A stretch of DNA of 64,000 bases from Flavobacteriales bacterium (lineage in GTDB: Bacteria; Bacteroidota; Bacteroidia; JACJYZ01). The translations under genes and the position numbers were made by a program. The first letter of the stretch is position 1, and the number at the start of each line of letters is the position of its first letter. Below the pieces are notes generated by a model, which was given only the letters and a program-made list of their open reading frames with translations, was not told the origin of the DNA and did no database searches. The stretch is from NCBI GenBank assembly GCA_020635855.1, contig JACJYZ010000003.1:372001-436000 (forward strand), in the 5' to 3' direction. This document shows, in pieces, positions 1 to 7,483 of the stretch.

Positions 1-485
1 CCACCTCGGAAGCCGATGCGGATTTCCTGATCGAACTCATGAACATGCCCAAGTGGATTCAATACATCGGTGACCGCAATGTGCATACCCTGGAAGATGC
101 ATTGGCATACATCCGTGCGAAAGTGACCCCGCAGCAGGAACGACTCGGCTACGGCAGCTTTACGGTGATCAGGAAGGAAGACCAGGCGAAGATCGGTTCA
201 TGCGGTCTTTACGACAGGGAAGGCATCGAAGGCCTCGATATCGGGTTCGCATTTCTGACGCAATTCGAAAAAATGGGTTATGCTTTTGAGGGTGTTGCCA
301 AACTAAAACAGGTGGCAGTGGAGCAGCTGGGCATTCGCAAGTTGAGCGCCATCACCCTTGAAGAAAATACAGCTTCGCGGAAACTGTTGGAACGCATCGG
401 GCTGACATTCATAAAAACGGTAAGGATACCCAACGATACGGAAGAACTGATGCTGTATGAATGGGAAATGACCGCATCCGAATAA
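1..485 (+). CDS. GNAT-family N-acetyltransferase, 5' end cut off
   Basis: The reading frame is open from base 3 (TSEADADFLIELMN...) with no start needed inside the window, so the true start lies upstream and the ATG at 39 is internal. The visible ~160 residues match the RimJ/RimL-like branch of the GNAT fold: an N-terminal 'ADFLIELMN..KWIQYIGDRNV' segment, a central beta strand (GSCGLYDREG..GLDIGFAF), the region for acetyl-CoA binding, and a typical C-terminal block where a conserved Asn precedes 'ASRKLLERIGL'. Members acetylate amino groups of proteins or small molecules; the substrate here cannot be told. It ends 27 bp before a convergent lipoprotein gene. Confidence 0.85.
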   Translation, partial: TSEADADFLIELMNMPKWIQYIGDRNVHTLEDALAYIRAKVTPQQERLGYGSFTVIRKEDQAKIGSCGLYDREGIEGLDIGFAFLTQFEKMGYAFEGVAKLKQVAVEQLGIRKLSAITLEENTASRKLLERIGLTFIKTVRIPNDTEELMLYEWEMTASE

Positions 486-512
486 GGCTGGGGTGGTCAG
501 GACCCATGCACC

Positions 513-1025
513 TCAGGGATTCACACACTTGATATCGTAGTTGAGTGTATAGTTCTTGTAGGCGATCGGTATCACTGCTATTATGGTCATATCGCTGGGA
601 TAAGTGCCATAACTTTCACAGGTGCCATGAAGGGCATACCGTGCCATTACCTTCAACGTGTTCGTATGTGTATCTGCATACACACCGGTTTTGATAATAA
701 GCTTGCTGTGAGGTACCAGGTGTTCTTTGTGTGCCATGACAAAATGCCTGTTGAAATCAAGCTTTCCCACAGGATTGTTGGGGGATAGAATGATGCTGTC
801 CCAAGCGGCCTGGTCACGGATCGTATAACTGTTCTTGGATTTGGCCTTGATGAAATATTCATTCAGGTGATAACCATTCTTGTCTGGAAAAGTACGTGCA
901 TTCTTAACTGTTGCATAAACTTTTCCTGGCCTCAGGCCATTTACGCTGGGGTTGACACAGTCCTTGTCACAACTGAATAACATGAGGGACAGAACAACGA
1001 ATGCTACAATGGGCTGGATTTTCAT
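513..1025 (-). CDS. Hypothetical lipoprotein
   Basis: The 170-residue product starts with a signal peptide of lipoprotein type: a charged MK start, a hydrophobic stretch, then a lipobox-like LMLFSC with Cys19. It should therefore be lipidated and held in the outer or inner membrane. The mature part has no family I recognise. It carries a few Cys (Cys23, one near residue 138, and one close to the C-terminus) that could form disulfides. It stands alone, convergent with the acetyltransferase and divergent from the gene at 1208. Confidence 0.65.
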   Translation of the reverse strand: MKIQPIVAFVVLSLMLFSCDKDCVNPSVNGLRPGKVYATVKNARTFPDKNGYHLNEYFIKAKSKNSYTIRDQAAWDSIILSPNNPVGKLDFNRHFVMAHKEHLVPHSKLIIKTGVYADTHTNTLKVMARYALHGTCESYGTYPSDMTIIAVIPIAYKNYTLNYDIKCVNP

Positions 1026-1207
1026 GAAAATGAATTTATCCTCAAAATTAGGAACGTTTTTCGTTTTATTTCAACGTGCATGCACGGAATGCAAATGCAT
1101 TTATAAATATGACCGGTTGAGTTCACGGGGAAATGAACGGGGAACAGGCACGTGAAAATATAGGTAAAATATGTGATTGAAAGGAATTCGATACCTTTCA
1201 CCACCGT

Positions 1208-1747
1208 GTGAAACCTATACCTCTGTTGAACATGATCAATCGGGTTTTAATGCTTGTTTTCTTCGCGCACTTATTTTCGGCTTGCAATACACAACCGGCT
1301 CCCAAGACCGGCCTGGAGGAAACGGAAGCCGGTTTCAATGAATCCGCAGCTGTGCTGGATGTGATGCGCAAACATCTGGATGCTGTGACTCACAGGGACA
1401 CGAATGAACTGAAAAGCACCCTGTCTCCGGACGGTAACATGTGCCTGATCCTGCCCGGAGAAGAGGTCATTCTGTCGGTGGATTCATTCATGAGTTTTCA
1501 TAAAAAATGGTTTGCAGATACCACCTGGACGTTCGAAACGCGGATTATCGATGCCATCGTTGGACCCAAACTCACATCGGTGGTAACGGAGATAATGTAC
1601 CGTGAGCCGGAGCGCAACGGCATGCCTTACTACAACAGGATGACCGTGACATATGTCTTGCAGAAGATAGACGGAGCGTGGTATGTGGTTCAGGACCACG
1701 CCAGCTCCATAGAGAAATCAACCGATAAAGTGAGCAAAGAAACTTAG
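1208..1747 (+). CDS. SnoaL/NTF2-like lipoprotein
   Basis: The 179-residue protein has a lipoprotein signal (hydrophobic stretch ending FAHLFSAC, Cys near residue 26). The mature part has the look of an NTF2-like/DUF4440 cone fold: an N-terminal helix 'VLDVMRKHLDAVTHRDTNELKSTLSPDG', a 'SFMSFHKKWFADTTWTFE' segment and strands ending in 'YVLQKIDGAWYVVQDHASS'. Such domains bind small molecules or serve as simple scaffolds; no catalytic role can be assigned. The frame opens with GTG at 1208; an in-frame ATG at 1232 would also leave an intact signal peptide. A 7-bp inverted repeat (TGAAAGG/CCTTTCA) sits at about 1178-1200 just upstream. The next gene starts 6 bp after the stop, so the two may be co-transcribed. 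Confidence 0.7.
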   Translation: MKPIPLLNMINRVLMLVFFAHLFSACNTQPAPKTGLEETEAGFNESAAVLDVMRKHLDAVTHRDTNELKSTLSPDGNMCLILPGEEVILSVDSFMSFHKKWFADTTWTFETRIIDAIVGPKLTSVVTEIMYREPERNGMPYYNRMTVTYVLQKIDGAWYVVQDHASSIEKSTDKVSKET

Positions 1748-1753
1748 TCTCAT

Positions 1754-2134
1754 ATGCGAATGAATAGATGGATATTGACGGTTTGGGCGTTGGTGCTGGC
1801 CCTCACCGGTATTGTGCTGATCTTTATACCGGATGAATCCATGCATGCCCTGGGCATAGGTGGCTCCGATGCGCTTGCGTTCAAATTACTGGGTGCCGCT
1901 CACTTCGGATTTGCAATGCTCAACTACATGGCGCGCACGGCAGCCATCGGTGGGATATATGGTCGCCCGATTTCCGTGGCCAATTTTGCACACTTTATGA
2001 TCGCCGCAATTACGCTGATCAAGGTTTCATCCGATGGGGAGATCAATGTGCTTCGCTGGTTTGTTACCATTGTGTTCAGCTTGCTGGCGGTGTCGGCCTT
2101 TTATGTAATGAGATCGAATCCTGGGAAAGGCTGA
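1754..2134 (+). CDS. Small integral membrane protein, four predicted TM helices
   Basis: The 126-residue product has four hydrophobic segments, at about residues 7-26, 40-60, 72-90 and 98-117, joined by short loops. It is likely an inner-membrane protein. I do not recognise a named family; the general look is that of small DUF4345-like membrane proteins, but this is only an impression. It follows the SnoaL-like lipoprotein by 6 bp and precedes the SRPBCC gene by about 50 bp. Confidence 0.65.
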   Translation: MRMNRWILTVWALVLALTGIVLIFIPDESMHALGIGGSDALAFKLLGAAHFGFAMLNYMARTAAIGGIYGRPISVANFAHFMIAAITLIKVSSDGEINVLRWFVTIVFSLLAVSAFYVMRSNPGKG

Positions 2135-2187
2135 CACGTGGAAGCCATTGCCGGTTTTTATACCTTGTGACCATCAAGAAAAACAAC

Positions 2188-2622
2188 ATGAAACATCTTC
2201 AGACACAAATCAACATCCAGGCTCCCGCTGACAAAGTTTGGAAGGTGCTTACCGATTTCGCCTCCTACCCATCCTGGAACCCGCTCATCATTTCCATTTC
2301 CGGAGAAAAAAGAACCGGTGCCCAGCTTGAGGTCAACATCAGTCCGCCTGAAGCCAAGCCCATGAAGTTCAATCCCCGCATCCTCGTGTTCAATGAAGGG
2401 CACGAACTCAGGTGGAAAGGACAGCTGGCTATTCCCGGCCTGTTCGACGGGGAACATTACTTCCTGTTAGAAGGCAATGGCGATGGCACGGCGGTCACCC
2501 ACGGTGAGAAATTCAGCGGCCTGCTTGTAGGCTTGTTCGGCGGCATGCTCAAAAAAACCGAGCAGGGGTTCAATGACATGAATGCCGCTCTGAAGAAGGT
2601 GTGCGAAGAAGCGGTTAGTTAA
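2188..2622 (+). CDS. SRPBCC-domain (polyketide cyclase/START-like) protein
   Basis: The ~144-residue protein is a single SRPBCC fold. It opens with the typical strand 'QTQINIQAPADKVWKVLTDFASYPSWNPLI', has the central 'GHELRWKGQL..GLFDGEHYFLLEGNGDGTAVTHGEKFSG' and a long C-terminal helix 'GFNDMNAALKKVCEEA'. Such proteins have a deep hydrophobic pocket for lipids or other ligands. I chose the ATG at 2188, because the canonical first strand begins there; the GTG at 2167 would only add a charged leader. Its stop abuts the stop of the convergent gene with no spacer. Confidence 0.85.
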   Translation: MKHLQTQINIQAPADKVWKVLTDFASYPSWNPLIISISGEKRTGAQLEVNISPPEAKPMKFNPRILVFNEGHELRWKGQLAIPGLFDGEHYFLLEGNGDGTAVTHGEKFSGLLVGLFGGMLKKTEQGFNDMNAALKKVCEEAVS

Positions 2623-3489
2623 TTACTGCTCGAGCGTATAGGCACGCACCCGGTTGTCGTTGAATGTGGGAATGAGCATCAGGCGTTTCGACTGGATGAA
2701 CTCCAGGTCGGCGGCGTTGATTTTATCCGGTGTGGTGTCAATGAGTTTCTGAATACCCTCCAGCAAGTTCACCTGCTGGGTCAGGCCCGCCCAATCGGTG
2801 GTCAGGTAATTTCCCCGGCCGGCAGACACCAGTCCGTCAATCCCTCCGGTATCGTAAAACTGTACTTTGATTTCTTTTGAGTCCAGACGGATCAGCAGGA
2901 TGTTGTTGCGTGTTCCCACCAGCAGTCGGCCATGTTCCGCCAGGATGCCGTTGGGTTTGTCGAGGCTTTCGTCTTCCAGCCATACGTCGAGCTTTCCGTC
3001 TTTGAAGCTGTAAATGCGGTTGGTTTGCATGTCGGTGATGTACACCACGCCGTCTTCATCCACCGTTACGTCATTCAGGAATTTGGCGCCGGCAGCCGGA
3101 TATTTGCTCAACACCTTCCCGTCCTGGATAGAGATCTCTACCAACATGTCGATGTCTGCCACATAGAGTTTTCCCTGTGAAATCCCCATTCCTTTCGGCG
3201 CATCCAGGCCGGTGGCCCAATTCAGCTTCAACATCTCCCCATCCGGTGACATCATGGAAATGAATCCGTTCTTGTCATGCTGTAAAGGATCCCCGTTGAT
3301 ATTGGAAACAAACAGCACACTGTCGGTTTCATCATACAGCACCGATTCCGGGGTTTTCAGAACCGCCTTCGTTTCCCAGACCAGTTTCACCTGTGGAGAT
3401 TGAAAAGAGGATCCGTTCTGAGCGGATGAGAAAGTTACTGCGCCCATCAGGCACAGGGTAAGCCAGGCTGTTGTTTGTCTTTGCATCAC
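2623..3489 (-). CDS. Secreted SMP-30/gluconolactonase-like beta-propeller
   Basis: The 288-residue protein has a Sec signal peptide (about residues 1-23, ending FSSAQ) and then repeated propeller blades such as 'DETDSVLFVSNINGDP', 'GISQGKLYVADIDMLVEI', 'VDEDGVVYITDMQTNRIYSF' and 'NGILAEHGRLLVGTRNNILL'. This is the SMP-30/LRE/gluconolactonase pattern, with the asparagine-bearing loops (FLNDVTVDEDG, KPNGILAEHG) that in the family help bind a divalent metal. It is likely periplasmic. The substrate is unknown; many relatives are annotated as sugar lactonases without proof. Confidence 0.8.
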   Translation of the reverse strand: MMQRQTTAWLTLCLMGAVTFSSAQNGSSFQSPQVKLVWETKAVLKTPESVLYDETDSVLFVSNINGDPLQHDKNGFISMMSPDGEMLKLNWATGLDAPKGMGISQGKLYVADIDMLVEISIQDGKVLSKYPAAGAKFLNDVTVDEDGVVYITDMQTNRIYSFKDGKLDVWLEDESLDKPNGILAEHGRLLVGTRNNILLIRLDSKEIKVQFYDTGGIDGLVSAGRGNYLTTDWAGLTQQVNLLEGIQKLIDTTPDKINAADLEFIQSKRLMLIPTFNDNRVRAYTLEQ

Positions 3490-3575
3490 AATAGGGGTTG
3501 GTTCCCAAATGTAGCAAATAAGAGGTTTGAATCATACAGAAAAAGCAGATGTGCCGGGAGGTTCCGCGCATCCGG

Positions 3576-3606
3576 TTGACGGGATGCCCGGGCTGATGTA
3601 AATTTG
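3576..3606 (+). promoter_or_regulatory. Bacteroidota-type promoter for the porin gene
   Basis: TTG at 3576-3578, a 20-bp spacer and TAAATTTG at 3599-3606 match the Bacteroidota sigma consensus TTG-N19-20-TAnnTTTG. The start codon at 3627 leaves a leader of roughly 15 nt. Confidence 0.6.
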
Positions 3607-3626
3607 ACGCTTGATAAAACAAGCTT

Positions 3627-5015
3627 ATGTCGTCAGTTGTAAAAGAAAAGGTAAAGACCTGTGTGATGAATTTGGGATGGGTTCTGTTCACGCTCTCAGC
3701 CGAAACAGCAGGTGCTCAGGAACCACAAGCCGTTGATACTGCCACCTCGCCGGGCGTTCTTACACTGGACCTCGAGTTCAGGCCACGGGCTGAAGTCAGC
3801 TACGGATACCGCCGGATGCCGTCGGATACATCCCGCATCGGGGCGAACATCAGTCAGCGGGCACGCCTCAACCTGACATTTGAAAGGAAGGACTTTATCT
3901 TTCATTCATCCGTACAGGACATCCGGGTGTGGGGAGAAGAAGACCCGCGTACCGGCAAAGGTTGGCTGCAGGTGTATGAGACGTGGGTGCAACCCAAGCT
4001 GAACCGCAAGGGGAATTGGGCGGCCAGGATCGGCCGGCAGAAGATCACGTACGACAACGAACGGTTGTTTGCGCGCAACAACTGGCGACAGGCAGCCAGC
4101 AAGCATGACGCGGTACGGCTGATGTTTGATAACGACCGGATGAAGACGGAACTCATCGGTGCATTCAACCAAACCGCACAAAGAAGTTTCGGAACGGTGT
4201 ATGACCCTTCCTTTGCTTACTATAAGGTACTCGCCACACATTATCTCTTTTACCGGATCCGTAATCTGCAGCTCACAACCATCAACTTCACCGATGGCTA
4301 TCAGGATGCCACCGATCCGCACAAAACCCATTTTAAATACACAAGTGGTGGCCGCATCCTATGGATGTACCTGAAAGGAGACGCGGAAACAGTTGCACGT
4401 AAAGCGGATGTTACACTTGCGGCGTATTATCAATATGGAAGATTGGCCACCGGCGACCTGCAGCGCGCATACTACCTCGAACCTGAATTGTCGGTTTATC
4501 CATGCAAACGTTACCAACTGACCGTCGGTGCCCAGGTGTTCAGCGGTGACGACGATGCTGCCGACGGCACATCCCACGCCTTCCTGGCCCAATACGGCGC
4601 CTTCCATCGCCACAACGGGCACATGGATTACACGGCCGCCCAGGTGGCCACCACCAACCACCAGGGTCTGATCAATCCCTACATAAAACAGGCATACACC
4701 CTGAATGATCGCGTGAAACTCTCCTGGGATTCCCACCTGCTAGGCACCAACAACGGAAGGTATTACCGCGCGATGAATGACAAGGGGGTGATGACCGATT
4801 ACAACCGGTGGTGGGGATGGGAGAACGACTTTGCGGTGGTATACAAGGCGAATGCATTCACCACCCTGGAAGCTTCCTGGATGTGCATGTTCACCAATGC
4901 CACCACCACACGGTTACCTGCAGTCGGGGGCGGTGATGCGGAAGTACTTCCCTGGTTTGCCTATCTGACGGCAACCTGGACGCCGCAGTTGTTCAACTCG
5001 TCGCACCGGAAATGA
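3627..5015 (+). CDS. Alginate-export-family outer-membrane beta-barrel
   Basis: The 462-residue protein has a signal peptide (cleavage probably after AGAQ, about residue 31) and a sequence rich in alternating aromatic and polar strands. The segment 'LEFRPRAEVSYGYRR..SQRARLNLTFERKDFIFHSSVQDIRVWGEE' followed by 'YETWVQPKLN..WAARIGRQKITYDNERLF' is characteristic of the alginate_exp porin family (AlgE-like fold), which in Bacteroidota often serves as a general or carbohydrate/anion-selective porin. The barrel ends close to the C-terminus (FAYLTATWTPQLF). It stands in its own transcription unit, with a matching promoter 21 bp upstream. Confidence 0.85.
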   Translation: MSSVVKEKVKTCVMNLGWVLFTLSAETAGAQEPQAVDTATSPGVLTLDLEFRPRAEVSYGYRRMPSDTSRIGANISQRARLNLTFERKDFIFHSSVQDIRVWGEEDPRTGKGWLQVYETWVQPKLNRKGNWAARIGRQKITYDNERLFARNNWRQAASKHDAVRLMFDNDRMKTELIGAFNQTAQRSFGTVYDPSFAYYKVLATHYLFYRIRNLQLTTINFTDGYQDATDPHKTHFKYTSGGRILWMYLKGDAETVARKADVTLAAYYQYGRLATGDLQRAYYLEPELSVYPCKRYQLTVGAQVFSGDDDAADGTSHAFLAQYGAFHRHNGHMDYTAAQVATTNHQGLINPYIKQAYTLNDRVKLSWDSHLLGTNNGRYYRAMNDKGVMTDYNRWWGWENDFAVVYKANAFTTLEASWMCMFTNATTTRLPAVGGGDAEVLPWFAYLTATWTPQLFNSSHRK

Positions 5016-5052
5016 TCTTGGTCTATACCATGCGGCATGCCGTATGAAAGCA

Positions 5053-5082
5053 TTTGCGTACACGGCAAAATTTCTACCTTTG
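5053..5082 (+). promoter_or_regulatory. Bacteroidota-type promoter for the universal stress protein gene
   Basis: TTTG at 5053-5056, an 18-bp spacer and TACCTTTG at 5075-5082 fit the TTTG-N-TAnnTTTG consensus. The ATG chosen for the downstream gene is at 5106, 23 bp beyond, which supports that start over the in-frame ATG at 5037 upstream of the promoter. Confidence 0.6.
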
Positions 5083-5105
5083 GCTGTTCCTTTAATGCCA
5101 ACCTT

Positions 5106-5927
5106 ATGAAAACCATTCTGCTTCCGACCGACTTCTCCGACGAATCGAAAAATGCCATCCGGTATGCGATCAACCTGTACGGCACCCAAGATGTGAGGTA
5201 CATTGCGCTTCATGCATACGACCTGCAGCATCACAACACCACCATGATGATCAGCCTGGATGATGTGCTCAAGAAAGATGCGCTGGAGGCAATGGACATG
5301 GAGCAAGCGTGGTTGAAGAAAGAATATGCCGGGCAAACGCTGCCCCTCACCCCCGTTGTGCAAAAGGGCGAACTTCCCCTGGTACTTGAAAAAGTAATTG
5401 CCCACGAAAAGGCCGATCTCATTATCATGGGCACCAAAGGCGCCAGCGGTGTTTCCAAGGTGTTGCTGGGAAGCAATGCCGTTCGCGTGATCCAGTCGGC
5501 GCACATCCCTGTGATCGCGGTTCCGTTGAAGGCAGGTGTTCAGCCCTTGAAAAAAGTATTGCTGGCGGTTGATTTCAGGGAACCCTTCAAGCCGGGAGCT
5601 GCCGCCGCCACGCTGGACCTGTGCAAAACACATGGCGCAGAACTGATGATCGTGTATGTATCCGAAACAGGTGAGTTGTCAGCCGAAGCCGGCGAGAACA
5701 AGGGGAAGTGGGAAGCGGCACTGGCATCCTTACCGCATAGCATCCATGTGATCCGTGCCGCGGATGTAACGGATGGACTGGAGACACTGGCGAGTGAGCA
5801 CAAACCTGATATGATCGCGATGACTGCCGGTGAAGGTGGCTTCTTCCGCAGGATGTTTCATCATAGCGATACCAAGGAAATGGTGCAGCATGCACACCTG
5901 CCGCTGATGATCATGCACAACGCCTGA
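5106..5927 (+). CDS. Tandem universal stress protein (UspA family)
   Basis: The 273-residue protein contains two Usp domains. The first (about 1-140) opens 'MKTILLPTDFSDESKNAIRYAINL' and carries the ATP-binding-type loop 'IIMGTKGASGVSKVLLGSNAVRVI' with G-x2-G-x9-G(S/N) spacing. The second (about 143-273) opens 'KKVLLAVDFREPFKPGAAAATL' but its loop 'IAMTAGEGGFFRRMFHHSDTKEMV' is less canonical, as is common for the degenerate second half of tandem Usp proteins. It is probably cytoplasmic, with a role in stress survival. The start at 5106 places the promoter correctly upstream. It is convergent with the MscS gene, 13 bp apart. Confidence 0.9.
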   Translation: MKTILLPTDFSDESKNAIRYAINLYGTQDVRYIALHAYDLQHHNTTMMISLDDVLKKDALEAMDMEQAWLKKEYAGQTLPLTPVVQKGELPLVLEKVIAHEKADLIIMGTKGASGVSKVLLGSNAVRVIQSAHIPVIAVPLKAGVQPLKKVLLAVDFREPFKPGAAAATLDLCKTHGAELMIVYVSETGELSAEAGENKGKWEAALASLPHSIHVIRAADVTDGLETLASEHKPDMIAMTAGEGGFFRRMFHHSDTKEMVQHAHLPLMIMHNA

Positions 5928-5940
5928 CGTCAGCTTTTTT

Positions 5941-6795
5941 CTAGATGTCTTTCTTGTAAACGATGGTCCGGTAAGGGAATGGAATTTCTATGCCCTCCCT
6001 GTCGAACGCCTCCTTGATGGACTTGAACAGGTCCATACGCATGTTGCGGCCTTCCGGGGCGGAGGGTGCCCATGCATAGCCGCGTATGTTCACCGATGAG
6101 TCGCCGAAGCCAACCACACGCACATCCACGGGTTCTTCACCGTTTGCTTTCTCCTGCGGCGTGCGGCCGTCAATCCACAGTGGATGGGCCATGACTTCCC
6201 TGCGAATGATGGAAAAGGCCAGGTCGATGTCGCTGTCGTAACTGATTCCGAAATTCAAAAATTCACATACCCTCGGATCACTGATGTCACTGTTGATGAT
6301 TGTTTCACTGTTCATCGTGGAATTCGGGATGATGATGCGCTTGTTCTCGAAGTCGCGGATCACCGTGTGACGAAGGGTGATGTCTTCCACGTGTCCCATC
6401 AGGGTGTCTTTTACTTTGATAAGATCTCCCACGCGGTAGGGCCTGGAGATGACAAGAAATACACCGCTTACAATGTTGGCAAAAGCTTGTTGTGCGGCAA
6501 AACCCACGATCGCCACCAAGATACCGGCACCGGCGAACAATGTAAGTGCCAGGGAACGCAACGAGGGAATGGTGTAAATCACCAGAAAGAAGGCGGTGGA
6601 ATAGATCACCAGCGTCATCGCATTGCTGAAGAAACGATAACGTGTGGCATCAATCTTCAGATGAGCGGCCGATGCCCGCACAAACCGGCTGATCAGCCAG
6701 CGCGTGATGCGCGTAATGATGATGGCCGCCAGGATGATCGATCCGATCGTAACCAAGTGCCTGACCTCAAGGTGCATTTCATGTAACCAACCCAT
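5941..6795 (-). CDS. MscS-family mechanosensitive ion channel
   Basis: The 284-residue inner-membrane protein has three TM helices (about residues 12-36, 55-78 and 82-108). The third is the pore helix with the MscS signature 'AGILVAIVGFAAQQAFANIVSG', followed directly by the beta domain 'VISRPYRVGDLIKVKDTLMGHVEDITLRHTVIRDFENKRIIIPNS'. The C-terminal alpha/beta vestibule ends 'REGIEIPFPYRTIVY', also typical. It releases solutes on hypo-osmotic shock. The length is that of the minimal MscS type. Confidence 0.93.
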   Translation of the reverse strand: MGWLHEMHLEVRHLVTIGSIILAAIIITRITRWLISRFVRASAAHLKIDATRYRFFSNAMTLVIYSTAFFLVIYTIPSLRSLALTLFAGAGILVAIVGFAAQQAFANIVSGVFLVISRPYRVGDLIKVKDTLMGHVEDITLRHTVIRDFENKRIIIPNSTMNSETIINSDISDPRVCEFLNFGISYDSDIDLAFSIIRREVMAHPLWIDGRTPQEKANGEEPVDVRVVGFGDSSVNIRGYAWAPSAPEGRNMRMDLFKSIKEAFDREGIEIPFPYRTIVYKKDI

Positions 6796-6885
6796 GAACC
6801 AAAAATAAATATTTTCGGGTGATTAAGGCGCAAACCCGAAGCGCCTGTAGTTGCGGCTTCTGTATAAATTGCTGTATTTTGCGGC

Positions 6886-7419
6886 ATGTTAAAAAAGCCC
6901 GTATATCTGTTCATGATGGTCATTCTGTGCATAGTGACCATGCATGGTGCGGGTACATGGCTCCTGTTCAAGGTCCGCCAGTGTCAGATAAGAAACGAGG
7001 TAAGGGAAAGAATCCGGGAGGAGGTTCCGGAAGAGGCGTTGGTGAAGTTCAGTGAAGGCAAGTCTTCCGGGGATATCGTGTGGGTGGAAGAAGACGAGTT
7101 TCAGCATGAAGGTGTGCTTTATGATGTGCTGTCAAGGGATACCACCGTCAGCGGTGAGGTGATCCTGTTGTGCATCCGCGACGGGGAAGAATCTGACCTG
7201 TATGCCTGGATGGAAAAAGTTGTGAAAGACCGCATGGGAAAAAGTGCCGAGGATGCAGGTCAGGAAGAATTATCGGATAGCCTGTCCAAGATAATGCCGT
7301 TGCAATTGCCCCGTATCCTGTTTTCGCAGGGAAATGCACTCAACATTTCAATCGGTAGTCAACCGGTCTATCACTCCCCCGGGCAGGGAATCGAATGCCC
7401 GCCGCCAGAGAGGGTATAA
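6886..7419 (+). CDS. Hypothetical membrane-anchored protein
   Basis: The 177-residue product has one N-terminal hydrophobic helix (about residues 5-28, 'PVYLFMMVILCIVTMHGAGTW') and an acidic soluble part. The rest contains 'VWVEEDEFQHEGVLYDVLSRD' and 'EVILLCIRDGEESDLYAWMEKVV', which I do not recognise by family name. It lies immediately upstream of the TonB-dependent receptor and its stop codon lies inside a large hairpin that precedes the receptor gene, so the two are probably functionally linked. It may be an accessory protein for metal or haem uptake, but this is inference from position only. Confidence 0.65.
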   Translation: MLKKPVYLFMMVILCIVTMHGAGTWLLFKVRQCQIRNEVRERIREEVPEEALVKFSEGKSSGDIVWVEEDEFQHEGVLYDVLSRDTTVSGEVILLCIRDGEESDLYAWMEKVVKDRMGKSAEDAGQEELSDSLSKIMPLQLPRILFSQGNALNISIGSQPVYHSPGQGIECPPPERV

Positions 7420-7467
7420 CAAATCTGTGTGTCCTTCCGGAACATTCCGGAAGCGTTTGTTATACCC
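7412..7467. promoter_or_regulatory. Nested perfect hairpin between hypothetical gene and TonB receptor
   Basis: GGGTATAACAAA (7412-7423) pairs perfectly with TTTGTTATACCC (7456-7467). Inside it CTTCCGGAA (7434-7442) pairs with TTCCGGAAG (7445-7453) around a 2-nt turn. The structure covers the stop codon of the upstream gene and ends 16 bp before the receptor ATG. There is no T-run, so it is not a classic terminator; it could be an operator, a processing or attenuation element, or a small mobile repeat. Confidence 0.7.
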
Positions 7468-7483
7468 AAATTCTCATCATACA

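Noticed and set aside
7420..7483. Cobalamin riboswitch before the TonB receptor
   Set aside because: The gap is only 64 bp and consists of the hairpin arms; no B12-box or riboswitch core is present.
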